Source: Dechloromonas sp. ZY10 (GTDB lineage Bacteria; Pseudomonadota; Gammaproteobacteria; Burkholderiales; Rhodocyclaceae). Taken from it: a DNA stretch of 64,000 nt. Both the position numbers and the translations under genes were made by a program. Position 1 is the stretch's first letter, and each line of letters starts with the position of its first letter. The stretch spans positions 3,457,501 to 3,521,500 of the forward strand of contig NZ_CP144212.1 in assembly GCF_041378895.1 (NCBI RefSeq), read 5' to 3'. Below are positions 56,396 to 64,000 of this stretch, one piece after another. The notes below the pieces were generated by a model, which did not search any database, was not told where the DNA came from, and saw only the letters and a program-made list of their open reading frames with translations.

Positions 56396-56620
56396 TTATT
56401 CAGCCGAGCAGTAGGCAATCACCTCATCCGCAGTCAGATCAAACCGCTCACCTGCTTCAATGGTGCCCAGAATCGCATCGAGAATCCTGAACCCGCAGAG
56501 GTTATCGACGCAGCCAACTCCTTTACGAGACTTGATCGCTACGAGCCCAACGCTCTTTGCCTTGCGACGCGCACGCTGTTCCAGGGCCTTAACTGCACGT
56601 TCTTGCTGATTCCACATCAT
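56396..56620 (-). CDS. Small hypothetical protein, 74 residues
   Basis: The start MMWNQQERAVKALEQRARRK has a TGGAG box seven bases upstream, and the gene is followed by a terminator. The N-terminus is a basic amphipathic helix; the rest (VGCVDNLCGFRILDAILGTI, FDLTADEVIAYCSAE) is soluble. I know no family. Its upstream region is cut off by the left end of the IS3 element, so its promoter may have been lost or replaced by the element. Confidence 0.6.
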   Translation of the reverse strand: MMWNQQERAVKALEQRARRKAKSVGLVAIKSRKGVGCVDNLCGFRILDAILGTIEAGERFDLTADEVIAYCSAE

Positions 56621-56766
56621 GGTGAACTCCATTTCCATTAGTTTAGAAATGAAGAGCGGACTGGAAGCGTCCAGGGTATCCATCCCTGCTTCACACCGAG
56701 AAGGACTGAATCGCCCCGGCCTCATTAGATACTCCTGAGCCTTAAACTTAGGGTCAAGGAGGCCTC

Positions 56767-57045
56767 ATGAGCAGCAAGCGTTACCCGGAAGAGTTCAAGA
56801 TTGCGGCGGTCAAGCAAGTGACCGATAGTGGTCATTCAGCACCCGACGTAGCACAACGTCTCGGCGTGTCACAGCCGACGCTGTACGAGTGGATCAAGAA
56901 GTACAGCCTGCCAGAACCGGAGCGGCTGGAGCAACAGAGCCAGTCGGGCGAGATTCGGCGCTTGAAAGCGGAACTGAAGCGCGTGACCGAGGAGGGCGAC
57001 ATTCTAAAAAAGGCCGCAGCGTACTTTGCCAAAGAGTCCCGGTAA
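56767..57045 (+). CDS. IS3-family transposase OrfA
   Basis: A 92-residue protein with the helix-turn-helix KRYPEEFKIAAVKQVTDSGH and APDVAQRLGVSQPTLYEW, and a leucine-zipper-like helix. It binds the ends of the element. The slippery heptamer AAAAAAG at 57006-57012 near its end directs a -1 frameshift to make the fused OrfAB transposase. Confidence 0.92.
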   Translation: MSSKRYPEEFKIAAVKQVTDSGHSAPDVAQRLGVSQPTLYEWIKKYSLPEPERLEQQSQSGEIRRLKAELKRVTEEGDILKKAAAYFAKESR

Positions 57046-57914
57046 GGTACGCATTCATCGAATCGGAGGAGGTGCGGTACCCAGTGCGGAGACTGTGCCG
57101 CATGATGTCTGTGCATCCGAGCGGCTATTACGCCTGGAAAGCAAATCCTGCCTCTGAACGAGACAAGGAAGATCAGCGCCTGCTCGGATTGATCAAGCAA
57201 AGCTGGTTGGAAAGCGGCGGGGTGTATGGGTACCGCAAGATCGCCCATGATCTGCGCGATCTCGGCGAATCCTGTGGCAAGCATCGGGTCTATCGGCTGA
57301 TGCGACAGGAAGGGCTGCGCGCTCAAGTTGGCTATGGCCGCCGTTCGCATCGCTATGGCAAGCCGGCTGTGGTGGCTATCAACCAACTGGAGCAGAAGTT
57401 CGACGTTGAGGCCCCCAACCAAGCGTGGGTCACGGACATTACCTACATCCGAACTCATGAGGGCTGGCTATATCTTGCAGTCGTCCTTGATCTGTTTTCA
57501 CGCCAAGTGATTGGTTGGTCGATGCGCTCACGGATCGACAGCGAATTGGTTCTCAAGGCCTTACTGATGGCCGTCTGGCGCAGAAATCCATCTGGCCCGG
57601 TGATTGTGCATTCCGATCAGGGAAGCCAATACAGCAGCCATGACTGGCAGGCCTTCCTGAAGGCTCATGGGCTGGTAGCCAGTATGAGTCGTCGAGGCAA
57701 CTGCTACGACAACGCGGTCGCAGAGAGCTTCTTTCAGTTGCTCAAGCGCGAGCGTATCCGTCGCAAGGTCTATCTCGACCGAGAGGAGGCTACGCGTGAT
57801 GTCTTCAATTACATCGAAATGTTCTACAACCCGAAACGTCGTCACAGCCATGCCAACGACGTTTCTCCGGTAGAGTTCGAAAAGCAATATTTCAACCGGC
57901 TACAGAGTGTCTAG
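57012..57914 (+). CDS. IS3-family transposase OrfB (expressed as OrfAB by -1 frameshift)
   Basis: About 300 residues in the -1 frame after the slippery site. HTH_21-like region VHPSGYYAWKAN is followed by an rve integrase core with the DDE residues in WVTDITYIRTHEG, IVHSDQGSQYSS and NCYDNAVAESFFQLLKRE. It appears complete. The first in-frame residues after slippage are GRSVLCQRV. Confidence 0.9.
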   Translation, partial: GRSVLCQRVPVRYAFIESEEVRYPVRRLCRMMSVHPSGYYAWKANPASERDKEDQRLLGLIKQSWLESGGVYGYRKIAHDLRDLGESCGKHRVYRLMRQEGLRAQVGYGRRSHRYGKPAVVAINQLEQKFDVEAPNQAWVTDITYIRTHEGWLYLAVVLDLFSRQVIGWSMRSRIDSELVLKALLMAVWRRNPSGPVIVHSDQGSQYSSHDWQAFLKAHGLVASMSRRGNCYDNAVAESFFQLLKRERIRRKVYLDREEATRDVFNYIEMFYNPKRRHSHANDVSPVEFEKQYFNRLQSV

Positions 57915-57916
57915 TA

Positions 57917-58189
57917 ATGCCGGGGCGATTCATCTTGACGAGCCCCAACGGTCAAGGGCAGATCAAGGTTTATGAGAACGGCGCTGCTCAACCGAATCTT
58001 GGGGCAAAAAACGTCGCAAAATATCCAATTTCACTGCCGGACACCCCTGAGCAAAAGAGAATTGTTAAGGATCTCGATCTGTTGGCGCTTGAAACCCAGC
58101 GCCTCGACTCTCTCTATCAGCGCAAACATGCTGCGCTCGACGAACTGAGGCAATCCTTGCTGCATCAGGCTTTCAGCGGCAATCTGTGA
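57917..58189 (+). pseudogene. hsdS: C-terminal fragment of a type I restriction specificity subunit
   Basis: The frame runs out of the IS end and then reads SPNGQGQIKVYENGAAQPNL, ISLPDTPEQKRIVKDLDLLA and LYQRKHAALDELRQSLLHQAFSGNL, the second conserved helix and C-terminus of HsdS. Both target-recognition domains are gone. HsdS normally fixes the DNA target with HsdM; here neither is left, so the locus cannot methylate. Confidence 0.85.
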
Positions 58190-58201
58190 GGACACACTCG
58201 C

Positions 58202-59998
58202 ATGGCAACCCAGCGTTATTCCGTTACCCCCCACCCGATTGAAACTCTGCTGACCTGGGTCAAGTCTGGTGAGATCGCAATTCCCGAAATTCAGCGCCCC
58301 TTCGTGTGGGAGGCAACGCGAGTTCGTAATCTGCTGGACTCCCTGTATCAGGGTTATCCAGTGGGCTATCTGATTGCCTGGCGCAATCCGACCGTGAAGC
58401 TTAAGGACGGCACAGCCTCGGCAGGTAAGCGCATCCTGATCGACGGGCAGCAGCGGGTCACGGCGTTGATGGCTTCCTTGCTCGGCGTGGAGGTGTTGAC
58501 CGAAGATTACGAAACCGTGCAGATCCGCATCGCCTTTAACCCTCAGACAGAAGGGTTTGAGGTGAGCAACCCGGCTATTCGCAAGGATGTGGCTTGGTTG
58601 CCCGATGTGGCCAAGGTTTTCGACCCCAAAACTAGCGTTTTCCAGCTGGTGACCGAGTATTGCAGTGCTAATCCCGGGTGTTCGCAGGATACGGTCTTCA
58701 AGGTGATCGAGCGGCTGCGTGGGATTGTGCATAACCACGTTGGCATCATTGAGCTGGCGGAAGATCTGGATATTGAAACCGTCACGGAAATCTTCATTCG
58801 CGTGAACTCCGCCGGTGCCCAACTCTCGCAGGCAGACTTTGCCATGTCGAAGATCGCGGTAAACGAGACTTATGGCGGCAATGTGCTGCGCAAGGCCATC
58901 GATTACTTCTGCCATCTGGCGGTGGCGCCGGACTTCAAGTCCAAGATCGAGAAAGGTGACGCGGCCTTCGTCGGCTCGGAGTTCTACGGCAAGATGAAGT
59001 GGATCTGCGATGTGAATGACGACATCTACGATCCCACCTACACCGATATGCTGCGTGTGGCCTTCACCTCGGAATTTGGGCGAGGCAAGCTGCAGGATCT
59101 GGTGGCGCTGCTCTCCGGCCGCAATTTCGAGTCGAAGCAGTTCGAAGAGGCAATTGCCGAGCAGTCCTTCGCCAAGTTGAAAGACGGCATCCACGCCTTC
59201 ATCAACGAAACACACTTCAAGCGCATCACCATGATCCTGCGCTCGGCCGGTTTCATCACCAGCGACATGATCAGCAGCCAAAACGCGGTGAACTTCGCCT
59301 ACATCCTGTACCTTCGGGGGCGTAAGGAAGGCGTGCCGGCCGCAGAGCTGGAGCAACTGGTTCGACGCTGGTTCGCCATGTCGGTACTGCGAGGGCGTTA
59401 CAGCGGCTCCCCCGAATCGCAGTTCGATTTTGACATTCGCCAGATCGAAAGCCGGGGAGTAAAGGCTGTGGTGGAGACTGTGATAGCAGCCGAATTGCCA
59501 GAGAGCTTCTGGACCGGCATGCTGCCTCAGTTCATGGCCACGTCGTCAATCAAGAGCCCCTATTTCCTTTGCTACAAGGCTGCGCAGGGCAAACTTGGAG
59601 ACAAGGGTTTCCTTTCAACCAACATCACCGTGACGGATCTGCTGCTCAATCGCTCGGATATTCACCACGTCTATCCACGTCAGTACCTAAAGGGTTTGGG
59701 TTTCAGCGCCAGTACCTACAACCAAATCGCCAACTATGTGGTGGCACAAAGCGAAATCAATATCGCTATCAGCGCCACGGCACCGGGTGTCTACTTTGCT
59801 GCCTTGGCAGAGCAGTGCAAGGGCGGTGTGCTGAAGTACGGTGGTATCAGCGACGAGCAAACCATGCGCGAGAATCTGCGCATGAATTGCATCCCTGAAT
59901 CCATGCTTGACGGTGAAATCAAGGACTTTAGCGATTTCCTCGAAGAACGCCGCAAGCTCATGGCCTTGAAAGTTAAGGCTTGGTTTGAGGTGCTGTGA
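58202..59998 (+). CDS. DUF262 protein with HNH-like C-terminus (GmrSD-like)
   Basis: A 598-residue protein. The ParB-like DUF262 domain has [20 protein letters not shown] and the nucleotide-hydrolysis motif [12 protein letters not shown] (81-85). Further on, [20 protein letters not shown] is typical of the family. The C-terminal part has HHVYPRQYL (His 488-489) and an Asn-rich helix (SEINIAIS), as in DUF1524-type HNH nucleases. GmrSD-like proteins cut modified phage DNA. It stands between hsdS and hsdR, a place where such genes are often found, and its stop overlaps the hsdR start (TGATG). Confidence 0.82.
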   Translation: MATQRYSVTPHPIETLLTWVKSGEIAIPEIQRPFVWEATRVRNLLDSLYQGYPVGYLIAWRNPTVKLKDGTASAGKRILIDGQQRVTALMASLLGVEVLTEDYETVQIRIAFNPQTEGFEVSNPAIRKDVAWLPDVAKVFDPKTSVFQLVTEYCSANPGCSQDTVFKVIERLRGIVHNHVGIIELAEDLDIETVTEIFIRVNSAGAQLSQADFAMSKIAVNETYGGNVLRKAIDYFCHLAVAPDFKSKIEKGDAAFVGSEFYGKMKWICDVNDDIYDPTYTDMLRVAFTSEFGRGKLQDLVALLSGRNFESKQFEEAIAEQSFAKLKDGIHAFINETHFKRITMILRSAGFITSDMISSQNAVNFAYILYLRGRKEGVPAAELEQLVRRWFAMSVLRGRYSGSPESQFDFDIRQIESRGVKAVVETVIAAELPESFWTGMLPQFMATSSIKSPYFLCYKAAQGKLGDKGFLSTNITVTDLLLNRSDIHHVYPRQYLKGLGFSASTYNQIANYVVAQSEINIAISATAPGVYFAALAEQCKGGVLKYGGISDEQTMRENLRMNCIPESMLDGEIKDFSDFLEERRKLMALKVKAWFEVL

Positions 59999-62397
59999 TG
60001 AACGAAGCCGAAACCCGCGCCGAACATATCGACCCCGCACTGGCCGCCTCGGGCTGGGGCGTCATTGAAGGCAGCAGGATTCGGCGCGAGTATCCGATCA
60101 CCCTCGGCCGGTTGGAGGGGGGCGGAAAGCGTGGCAAACCGCTGACTGCGGACTATGTGCTGGAATATCGCAACACTAAGCTCGCTGTCGTCGAGGCTAA
60201 GGCCTGGGCCAAGCCTCTGACCGAAGGCGTTGGCCAGGCTAAGGATTACGCCGGCAAGCTCGCACTCCGCTTCACTTACGCGAGCAATGGCCAGGGCATC
60301 TACGGTATCGACATGCACACCGGCCACGAGGGCGAGCTGCCTGCCTTCCCCTCACCAGAGGCCCTATGGCAAGCCACCTTCGCTGTCGAGAATGCCTGGC
60401 GCAACCGCTTTGCCGCCGTACCCTTCGAGGATAAAGGCGGGTACTGGCAGGGGCGCTACTATCAGGATATTGCTATCGAACGGGTGCTGGCTGCGCTGGC
60501 GGACGGGCAGGACCGGATTCTCCTGACCCTGGCTACCGGCACCGGCAAAACCTTCATCGCCTTCCAGCTAGCCTGGAAGCTATTTCAAAGCCGCTGGAAT
60601 ATCACTGATTGGAAATCCAACATTGAGCCAACGCGGCGCCCACGCATTCTTTTCCTGGCTGACCGCAACATCTTGGCCGATCAGGCCTACAACGCTTTTT
60701 CAGCATTTCCGGAAGATGCTTTGGTGCGCATTTCACCGGACGACATCAAAAAGAAGGGCAAGGTACCTAAGAACGGCAGCATCTTCTTCACCATCTTCCA
60801 GACTTTCATGAGCGGCCCTCCCAAGGATGGTCACCCGTCGCCCTACTTCGGCGAATATCCGCAGGATTTTTTTGATTTCATCGTCATCGACGAATGCCAC
60901 CGGGGCGGTGCGAACGATGAAAGCAACTGGCGCGGCATCCTGGAATACTTCGCTCCCGCCGTACAGTTGGGGTTGACCGCCACACCAAAGCGCAAGGACA
61001 ACGCCGATACCTACGCTTACTTTGGCGAGCCAGTATTCATCTACTCCTTGAAAGACGGTATCAACGACGGTTTTTTGACGCCTTTCCGCCTCAAGCAGAT
61101 CGCCACTACGCTGGATGAGTACGTCTATACCCCTGACGACAAACTGGTGGAAGGTGAGATCGAGGCCGGCAAACGCTATGAAGAAGCCGACTTCAATCGG
61201 ATCATCGAGATCAAGGAACGGGAGAAGAAGCGGGTCGATATCTTCATGCAGTCCATCGACCAGAAGGAAAAGACGATCGTGTTCTGTGCCACGCAGGAAC
61301 ACGCCCTGGCGGTGCGAGATCTGATCAATCAAGCTAAGCAAAGCAGTGATCCGAACTATTGCCAGCGCGTCACAGCGGAGGATGGAGTGCTGGGCGAGCA
61401 GTGGCTTCGCGACTTTCAGGATAACGAGAAGACAATTCCGACCATCCTGACGACCTCGCAGAAACTCTCAACCGGGGTCGATGCCCGTAACGTACGCAAT
61501 ATCGTGCTGATGCGACCGGTGAATTCGATGATCGAGTTCAAGCAGATCATCGGCCGCGGCACCAGGCTCTACGACGGCAAGGACTACTTCACCATCTACG
61601 ATTTTGTGAAAGCACATCACCACTTTAGTGATCCAGAGTGGGATGGTGAGCCGGTAGAGCTTGAGGCCTGCAAGAAATGTGGCAATACGCCCTGCACTTG
61701 CGAAAAGAGGCCGCCTCAACTGTGTCCTGCCTGTGGAAATCAGCCCTGCTCATGCCCGAAGGAGCCGTGCCCGAAATGTGGCAATCGGCCATGCACCTGC
61801 AAGAAGAAGGCAAAGGTAAAGCTCGCGGACGGTAAGGAACGGCAAATTCAGTTCATGACCGCGACCAGTTTCTGGCACCCGGATGGCACACCCATGTCTG
61901 CCGCACAGTTCATGGAGGCCCTATTCGGCAAGCTGCCAGAGTTTTTCAAGGATGAGGACGAACTGCGGACGATCTGGAGCGCACCAGATACGCGCCGCAA
62001 GTTGCTTGATGGGCTCGCCGAAAAGGGGTTCGGCAAAGATCAGCTAGCCGAGATGCAAAAGATCATCGAGGCCGACAAATCAGACCTATTCGATGTGCTG
62101 GCCTTTGTCGCCTATGCGGACACACCGCTAACCCGCGAGGAGCGTGCAGAACGAGCGAAGGTTGTAATCAGCCAAGAGTTTGGCGACAAGCAGCGAGCCT
62201 TCCTGACCTTTGTGCTTGCTCATTACGTCAGTGCGGGTGTGGATGAACTGGATGAAACTAAGCTCGGGCCGCTGTTGAAGCTGAAGTACAACAATGCGAT
62301 CGCCGATGCGTTTGCTGACCTTGGCGCGCCTGACGTTGTGCGGAAAGCCTTTGTTGGCTTTCAACGGTATTTGTACTTCGATGCTCCCCAAAACTAG
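59998..62397 (+). CDS. hsdR: Type I restriction endonuclease subunit R, EcoEI type
   Basis: A 799-residue motor-nuclease. The nuclease site is ADYVLEYRNTKLAVVEAKA (D, E and K of PD-(D/E)XK near 52-68). Helicase motifs are LATGTGKTFIAF, FIVIDECHRGG, LGLTATPKRKDN and IIGRGTRLYDGKDYF. Around residues 555-600 a cysteine-rich insert has three CxxCGNxPCxC repeats, likely zinc knuckles, before the EcoEI-type C-terminal domain. The gene is intact, but without HsdM and full HsdS the enzyme should not assemble. Confidence 0.92.
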   Translation: MNEAETRAEHIDPALAASGWGVIEGSRIRREYPITLGRLEGGGKRGKPLTADYVLEYRNTKLAVVEAKAWAKPLTEGVGQAKDYAGKLALRFTYASNGQGIYGIDMHTGHEGELPAFPSPEALWQATFAVENAWRNRFAAVPFEDKGGYWQGRYYQDIAIERVLAALADGQDRILLTLATGTGKTFIAFQLAWKLFQSRWNITDWKSNIEPTRRPRILFLADRNILADQAYNAFSAFPEDALVRISPDDIKKKGKVPKNGSIFFTIFQTFMSGPPKDGHPSPYFGEYPQDFFDFIVIDECHRGGANDESNWRGILEYFAPAVQLGLTATPKRKDNADTYAYFGEPVFIYSLKDGINDGFLTPFRLKQIATTLDEYVYTPDDKLVEGEIEAGKRYEEADFNRIIEIKEREKKRVDIFMQSIDQKEKTIVFCATQEHALAVRDLINQAKQSSDPNYCQRVTAEDGVLGEQWLRDFQDNEKTIPTILTTSQKLSTGVDARNVRNIVLMRPVNSMIEFKQIIGRGTRLYDGKDYFTIYDFVKAHHHFSDPEWDGEPVELEACKKCGNTPCTCEKRPPQLCPACGNQPCSCPKEPCPKCGNRPCTCKKKAKVKLADGKERQIQFMTATSFWHPDGTPMSAAQFMEALFGKLPEFFKDEDELRTIWSAPDTRRKLLDGLAEKGFGKDQLAEMQKIIEADKSDLFDVLAFVAYADTPLTREERAERAKVVISQEFGDKQRAFLTFVLAHYVSAGVDELDETKLGPLLKLKYNNAIADAFADLGAPDVVRKAFVGFQRYLYFDAPQN

Positions 62398-62412
62398 GGC
62401 ATAGGAGTGGAA

Positions 62413-63318
62413 ATGGCCGATACTGCTGACAAGAACTTTACCCCTTACGATTCAGACGAGTTCATTGAGCAAGAATCTTGGGAACTGCGCTCTAGTACAG
62501 GAGCGCTTGATTCAGTACGTTCAATCGTCGCCTGGTCTGACATCTGCGGGATCGGGAATGCCTTAGAAAAAAGTGCCTGGAGTCTGGAAGAGCTTTCAAA
62601 ACAAGGGGTCTTTAAAGCCTTGGGGCTTGCATACAAGTATCTCGGAAATCCGTTCATCATTGGAGTTCCACCGCAGCCTTCAGAAAGGGTGCTTGTAATC
62701 AATGACGGAATCGCCCGCACCGTCGATTTAATTGATGCGCGACTTATCCTTGTGCCCCAGTTCTTGTTCTATGTTCGTGATCTGCTCATGCATCACTTCA
62801 TGCTTGAGCGGCAACTCGTGCGGATAGGGCTTGGACTACGCACCGTATTGGCTGGAGGGGAACGCTGCCAGTACTCACTTCCAAAAAAGACGGGAGAATC
62901 GTTTCTTTTTTATACCAATCAGCCATCGGAGTATGGGAAAAAGCTGATCGACCAGCAATTCGTTTACAACCCTTCAGAGTTTCAGATGAATACAGCTTTT
63001 GCGCTGGCCTATTCTCTCGAAGCAAAAGGTACTGCAGATGGTTTGATCCCGAATCGCTTATATATCGAGCAGAGATGGCTTGAAGTGATTGCAGGGCTAC
63101 TTCCAGGCTTTATCAGGATCGAAAACTGTTCAATTACCTTCATGTTTAACGGGCAGCCAGGAATTACCATCAACGCTGACCGCTGTTGGGAAGTCAATGT
63201 CCGAGGGCTCATGACAAAGGTTTTCCGTGTGAAGGAGTTCACCGTCCATCGCGAGTTTGAAGGTGAAACTACTCACTTTCCAATGGCCGAACATGATCTG
63301 CCGCTTAGAGCGAACTAG
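62413..63318 (+). CDS. Uncharacterised 301-residue protein downstream of hsdR
   Basis: ATG 62413 follows a GGAG box, 15 bases after hsdR. No family is certain. The middle (SIVAWSDICGIGNALEK, ERVLVINDGIARTVDLID, RLVRIGLGLRTVLAGGERC-like order) recalls the fold of class III nucleotide cyclases, where an Asp-bearing strand and a hairpin with Asp/Asn precede a 'LRGaI..G' segment, but catalytic residues are not clearly conserved. It could be an accessory protein of the restriction locus or an independent cargo gene. Confidence 0.65.
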   Translation: MADTADKNFTPYDSDEFIEQESWELRSSTGALDSVRSIVAWSDICGIGNALEKSAWSLEELSKQGVFKALGLAYKYLGNPFIIGVPPQPSERVLVINDGIARTVDLIDARLILVPQFLFYVRDLLMHHFMLERQLVRIGLGLRTVLAGGERCQYSLPKKTGESFLFYTNQPSEYGKKLIDQQFVYNPSEFQMNTAFALAYSLEAKGTADGLIPNRLYIEQRWLEVIAGLLPGFIRIENCSITFMFNGQPGITINADRCWEVNVRGLMTKVFRVKEFTVHREFEGETTHFPMAEHDLPLRAN

Positions 63319-63370
63319 ACTTGGTTTGATTGGGAATTACCCAGCTCTGACCAGATATCGACCAGACAAC

Positions 63371-63459
63371 AAAAAAGCCAACCGGTCTCGGTTGGCTTTT
63401 TCTTTTGCAGATCAACGACCTGCCGGAATTCGATGTGGAGCGGGCGATGGGAATCGAAC
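63371..63459. repeat. Right attachment repeat of the island (attR-like)
   Basis: Copy of 49420-49508 with five substitutions, two of them in the terminator loop. Its last 24 bases are the 3' end of the intact tRNA-Gly gene. It includes the terminator of the tRNA (stem AGCCAACCG at about 63376). Confidence 0.85.
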
Positions 63460-63509
63460 CCACGGCTCTAGCTTGGGAAGCTAGGGTATTACCATTATAC
63501 GACGCCCGC
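63436..63509 (-). tRNA. tRNA-Gly (anticodon CCC)
   Basis: A 74-base cloverleaf. Acceptor arms GCGGGCG/CGCCCGC pair fully, the anticodon stem CTAGC/GCTAG encloses the loop TTCCCAA, so the anticodon is CCC (reads GGG). The T arm has GGGTTCGATTCCC, and CCA is encoded. It is the integration target of the island; the 3' 24 bases are duplicated at 49485. Confidence 0.95.
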
Positions 63510-63577
63510 TCGGGCGTGAAGGCGGCATTCTATGCGGGAACCGGCGGCGCGGCAAGCCGCTTCGTGCTGCACTCCGC

Positions 63578-64000
63578 TCAGGCCAGGCGGGCGTAGTGGC
63601 CGGCGTGGAAAAGCAGCGGTGCCGGCTTGCTGTTTTCGCTGAAGTGTTCGACGCGACCGATGAAGACGGTGTGGTCGCCAGCGAGGTGGGCGGTATCGTT
63701 GGCGACTTCGAACACCGCACAGCAGCCGGGCAGCACCGGCGCGCCGCCGGCACCGGGATGCCATTCGAGCCCGGCAAAGCGGTCGGCCGGCCAGGTGGCG
63801 AAGCGGTTGGACAGTTCTTCCTGCTCGGCCCCGAGAATATTGATCGCATGATGGCTGGCGCGCGAGAAGGCGGCGAGATTGTGCGAACGGTTGTCGAGGC
63901 ACCACAGCACCAGCGCCGGATCGAGCGAGACGGCACTGAAGGAGTTGATGGTCAGGCCGACCGGGTGGCCGTCCGGATCGATGGCCGTGACAATGGCGAC
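63578..64000 (-). CDS. Flavin reductase family protein, 5' part outside the window
   Basis: The visible 140 residues show VTAIDPDGHPVGLTINSFSA, VSLDPALVLWCLDNRSHN, FAINIL-like spacing (HHAINILGAEQEELSNRFA) and VFEVANDTAHLAGDHTVFIGRVEH, the flavin reductase-like split barrel that binds FMN. It may supply reduced flavin to a monooxygenase or act as a ferric reductase. The start codon lies beyond base 64000. Confidence 0.85.
   Translation of the reverse strand, partial: VAIVTAIDPDGHPVGLTINSFSAVSLDPALVLWCLDNRSHNLAAFSRASHHAINILGAEQEELSNRFATWPADRFAGLEWHPGAGGAPVLPGCCAVFEVANDTAHLAGDHTVFIGRVEHFSENSKPAPLLFHAGHYARLA

Larger units (their letters stand above)
56707..57932 (+). mobile_element. IS3-family insertion sequence
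   Basis: About 1,226 bp. The ends are imperfect inverted repeats starting TGAATCGCCCCGGC (left 56707; right, inverted, ending 57932), as in the IS3 subgroup. Two overlapping reading frames are joined by a -1 slippery site. The bases outside the ends (GAC left, TCT right) do not match, so no target duplication is present. Confidence 0.88.
49485..63459. mobile_element. Genomic island integrated at tRNA-Gly(CCC)
   Basis: About 14 kb between two direct repeats that contain the 3' end of the tRNA gene. The content differs from the flanks: AT-richer genes, a reverse transcriptase-nitrilase group, an IS3-family element and a broken type I restriction locus. No recombinase, excisionase or conjugation gene is left, so the island is probably immobile on its own. 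Confidence 0.8.

Overview
The window looks like the chromosome of a betaproteobacterium, most probably of the Rhodocyclales (Dechloromonas/Azonexus-like). This is inferred from GC-rich, densely packed genes, from family choices (ferrooxidans-type GshA, DUF1840, DUF3079, DUF3334, phasin) and from the order rsmB / DUF4390 / NtrY-like / NtrX-like / trkA / trkH. No rRNA or CRISPR array is present. One tRNA, tRNA-Gly(CCC), lies near the right end.

Core part, 1-34.7 kb. Left to right it holds: a DUF1840 protein; a methyltransferase-like protein, a TPR-glycosyltransferase-like protein and a ROK sugar kinase; a MOSC protein and an MFS transporter; an EF-hand protein; priA; hemE; the minus-strand block trkH-trkA-ntrX-like-ntrY-like-DUF4390-rsmB; an S1/P1 nuclease and a diguanylate cyclase; fmt-def; LysM protein-dprA-topB; a PAS hybrid kinase; oxyR-rsuA; an outer-membrane barrel protein; and a LysR/TauE divergent pair followed by glpM. 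The NtrX-like regulator has a degenerate AAA+ domain. A perfect 36-bp palindrome separates the convergent diguanylate cyclase and fmt genes. Its core, GTCGACCGTG, recurs at 14 or more places in the core and was not found in the island.

Accessory region 1, 34.8-38.2 kb, is read as a small cluster of integron gene cassettes without an integrase. Minus-strand hypothetical genes are each followed by an attC-like hairpin overlapping their stop codon. One cassette gene (DUF2026 family) is cut by an IS5-family element with 16-bp inverted repeats and a TTAA duplication; removing the element restores one reading frame. Core genes then resume: an ABC-F ATPase, gshA-gshB-apbE, Sir2, dtd, a PilZ-STAS-like protein, a phasin, DUF3334, a small lipoprotein, YigZ, and hemerythrin and CZB proteins.

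Accessory region 2, about 49.4-63.5 kb, is a 14-kb AT-richer island bounded by 89-bp imperfect direct repeats, the right one running into the 3' end of the tRNA-Gly gene. No integrase is left. Its left half carries a minus-strand group: a 1,233-aa reverse transcriptase fused to a nitrilase domain (the architecture of UG1 / DRT type 1 antiphage reverse transcriptases), a small Asn/Gln-rich protein, a 525-aa protein of unknown function, and a NYN-nuclease protein with a LOTUS-like C-terminus. Its right half is a damaged type I restriction locus: an IS3-family element without target duplication abuts a truncated hsdS, and hsdM is absent, while a DUF262/HNH protein, HsdR and an unknown 303-aa protein remain. 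The island therefore looks like a defence island, with the reverse transcriptase group the most interesting system in the window.
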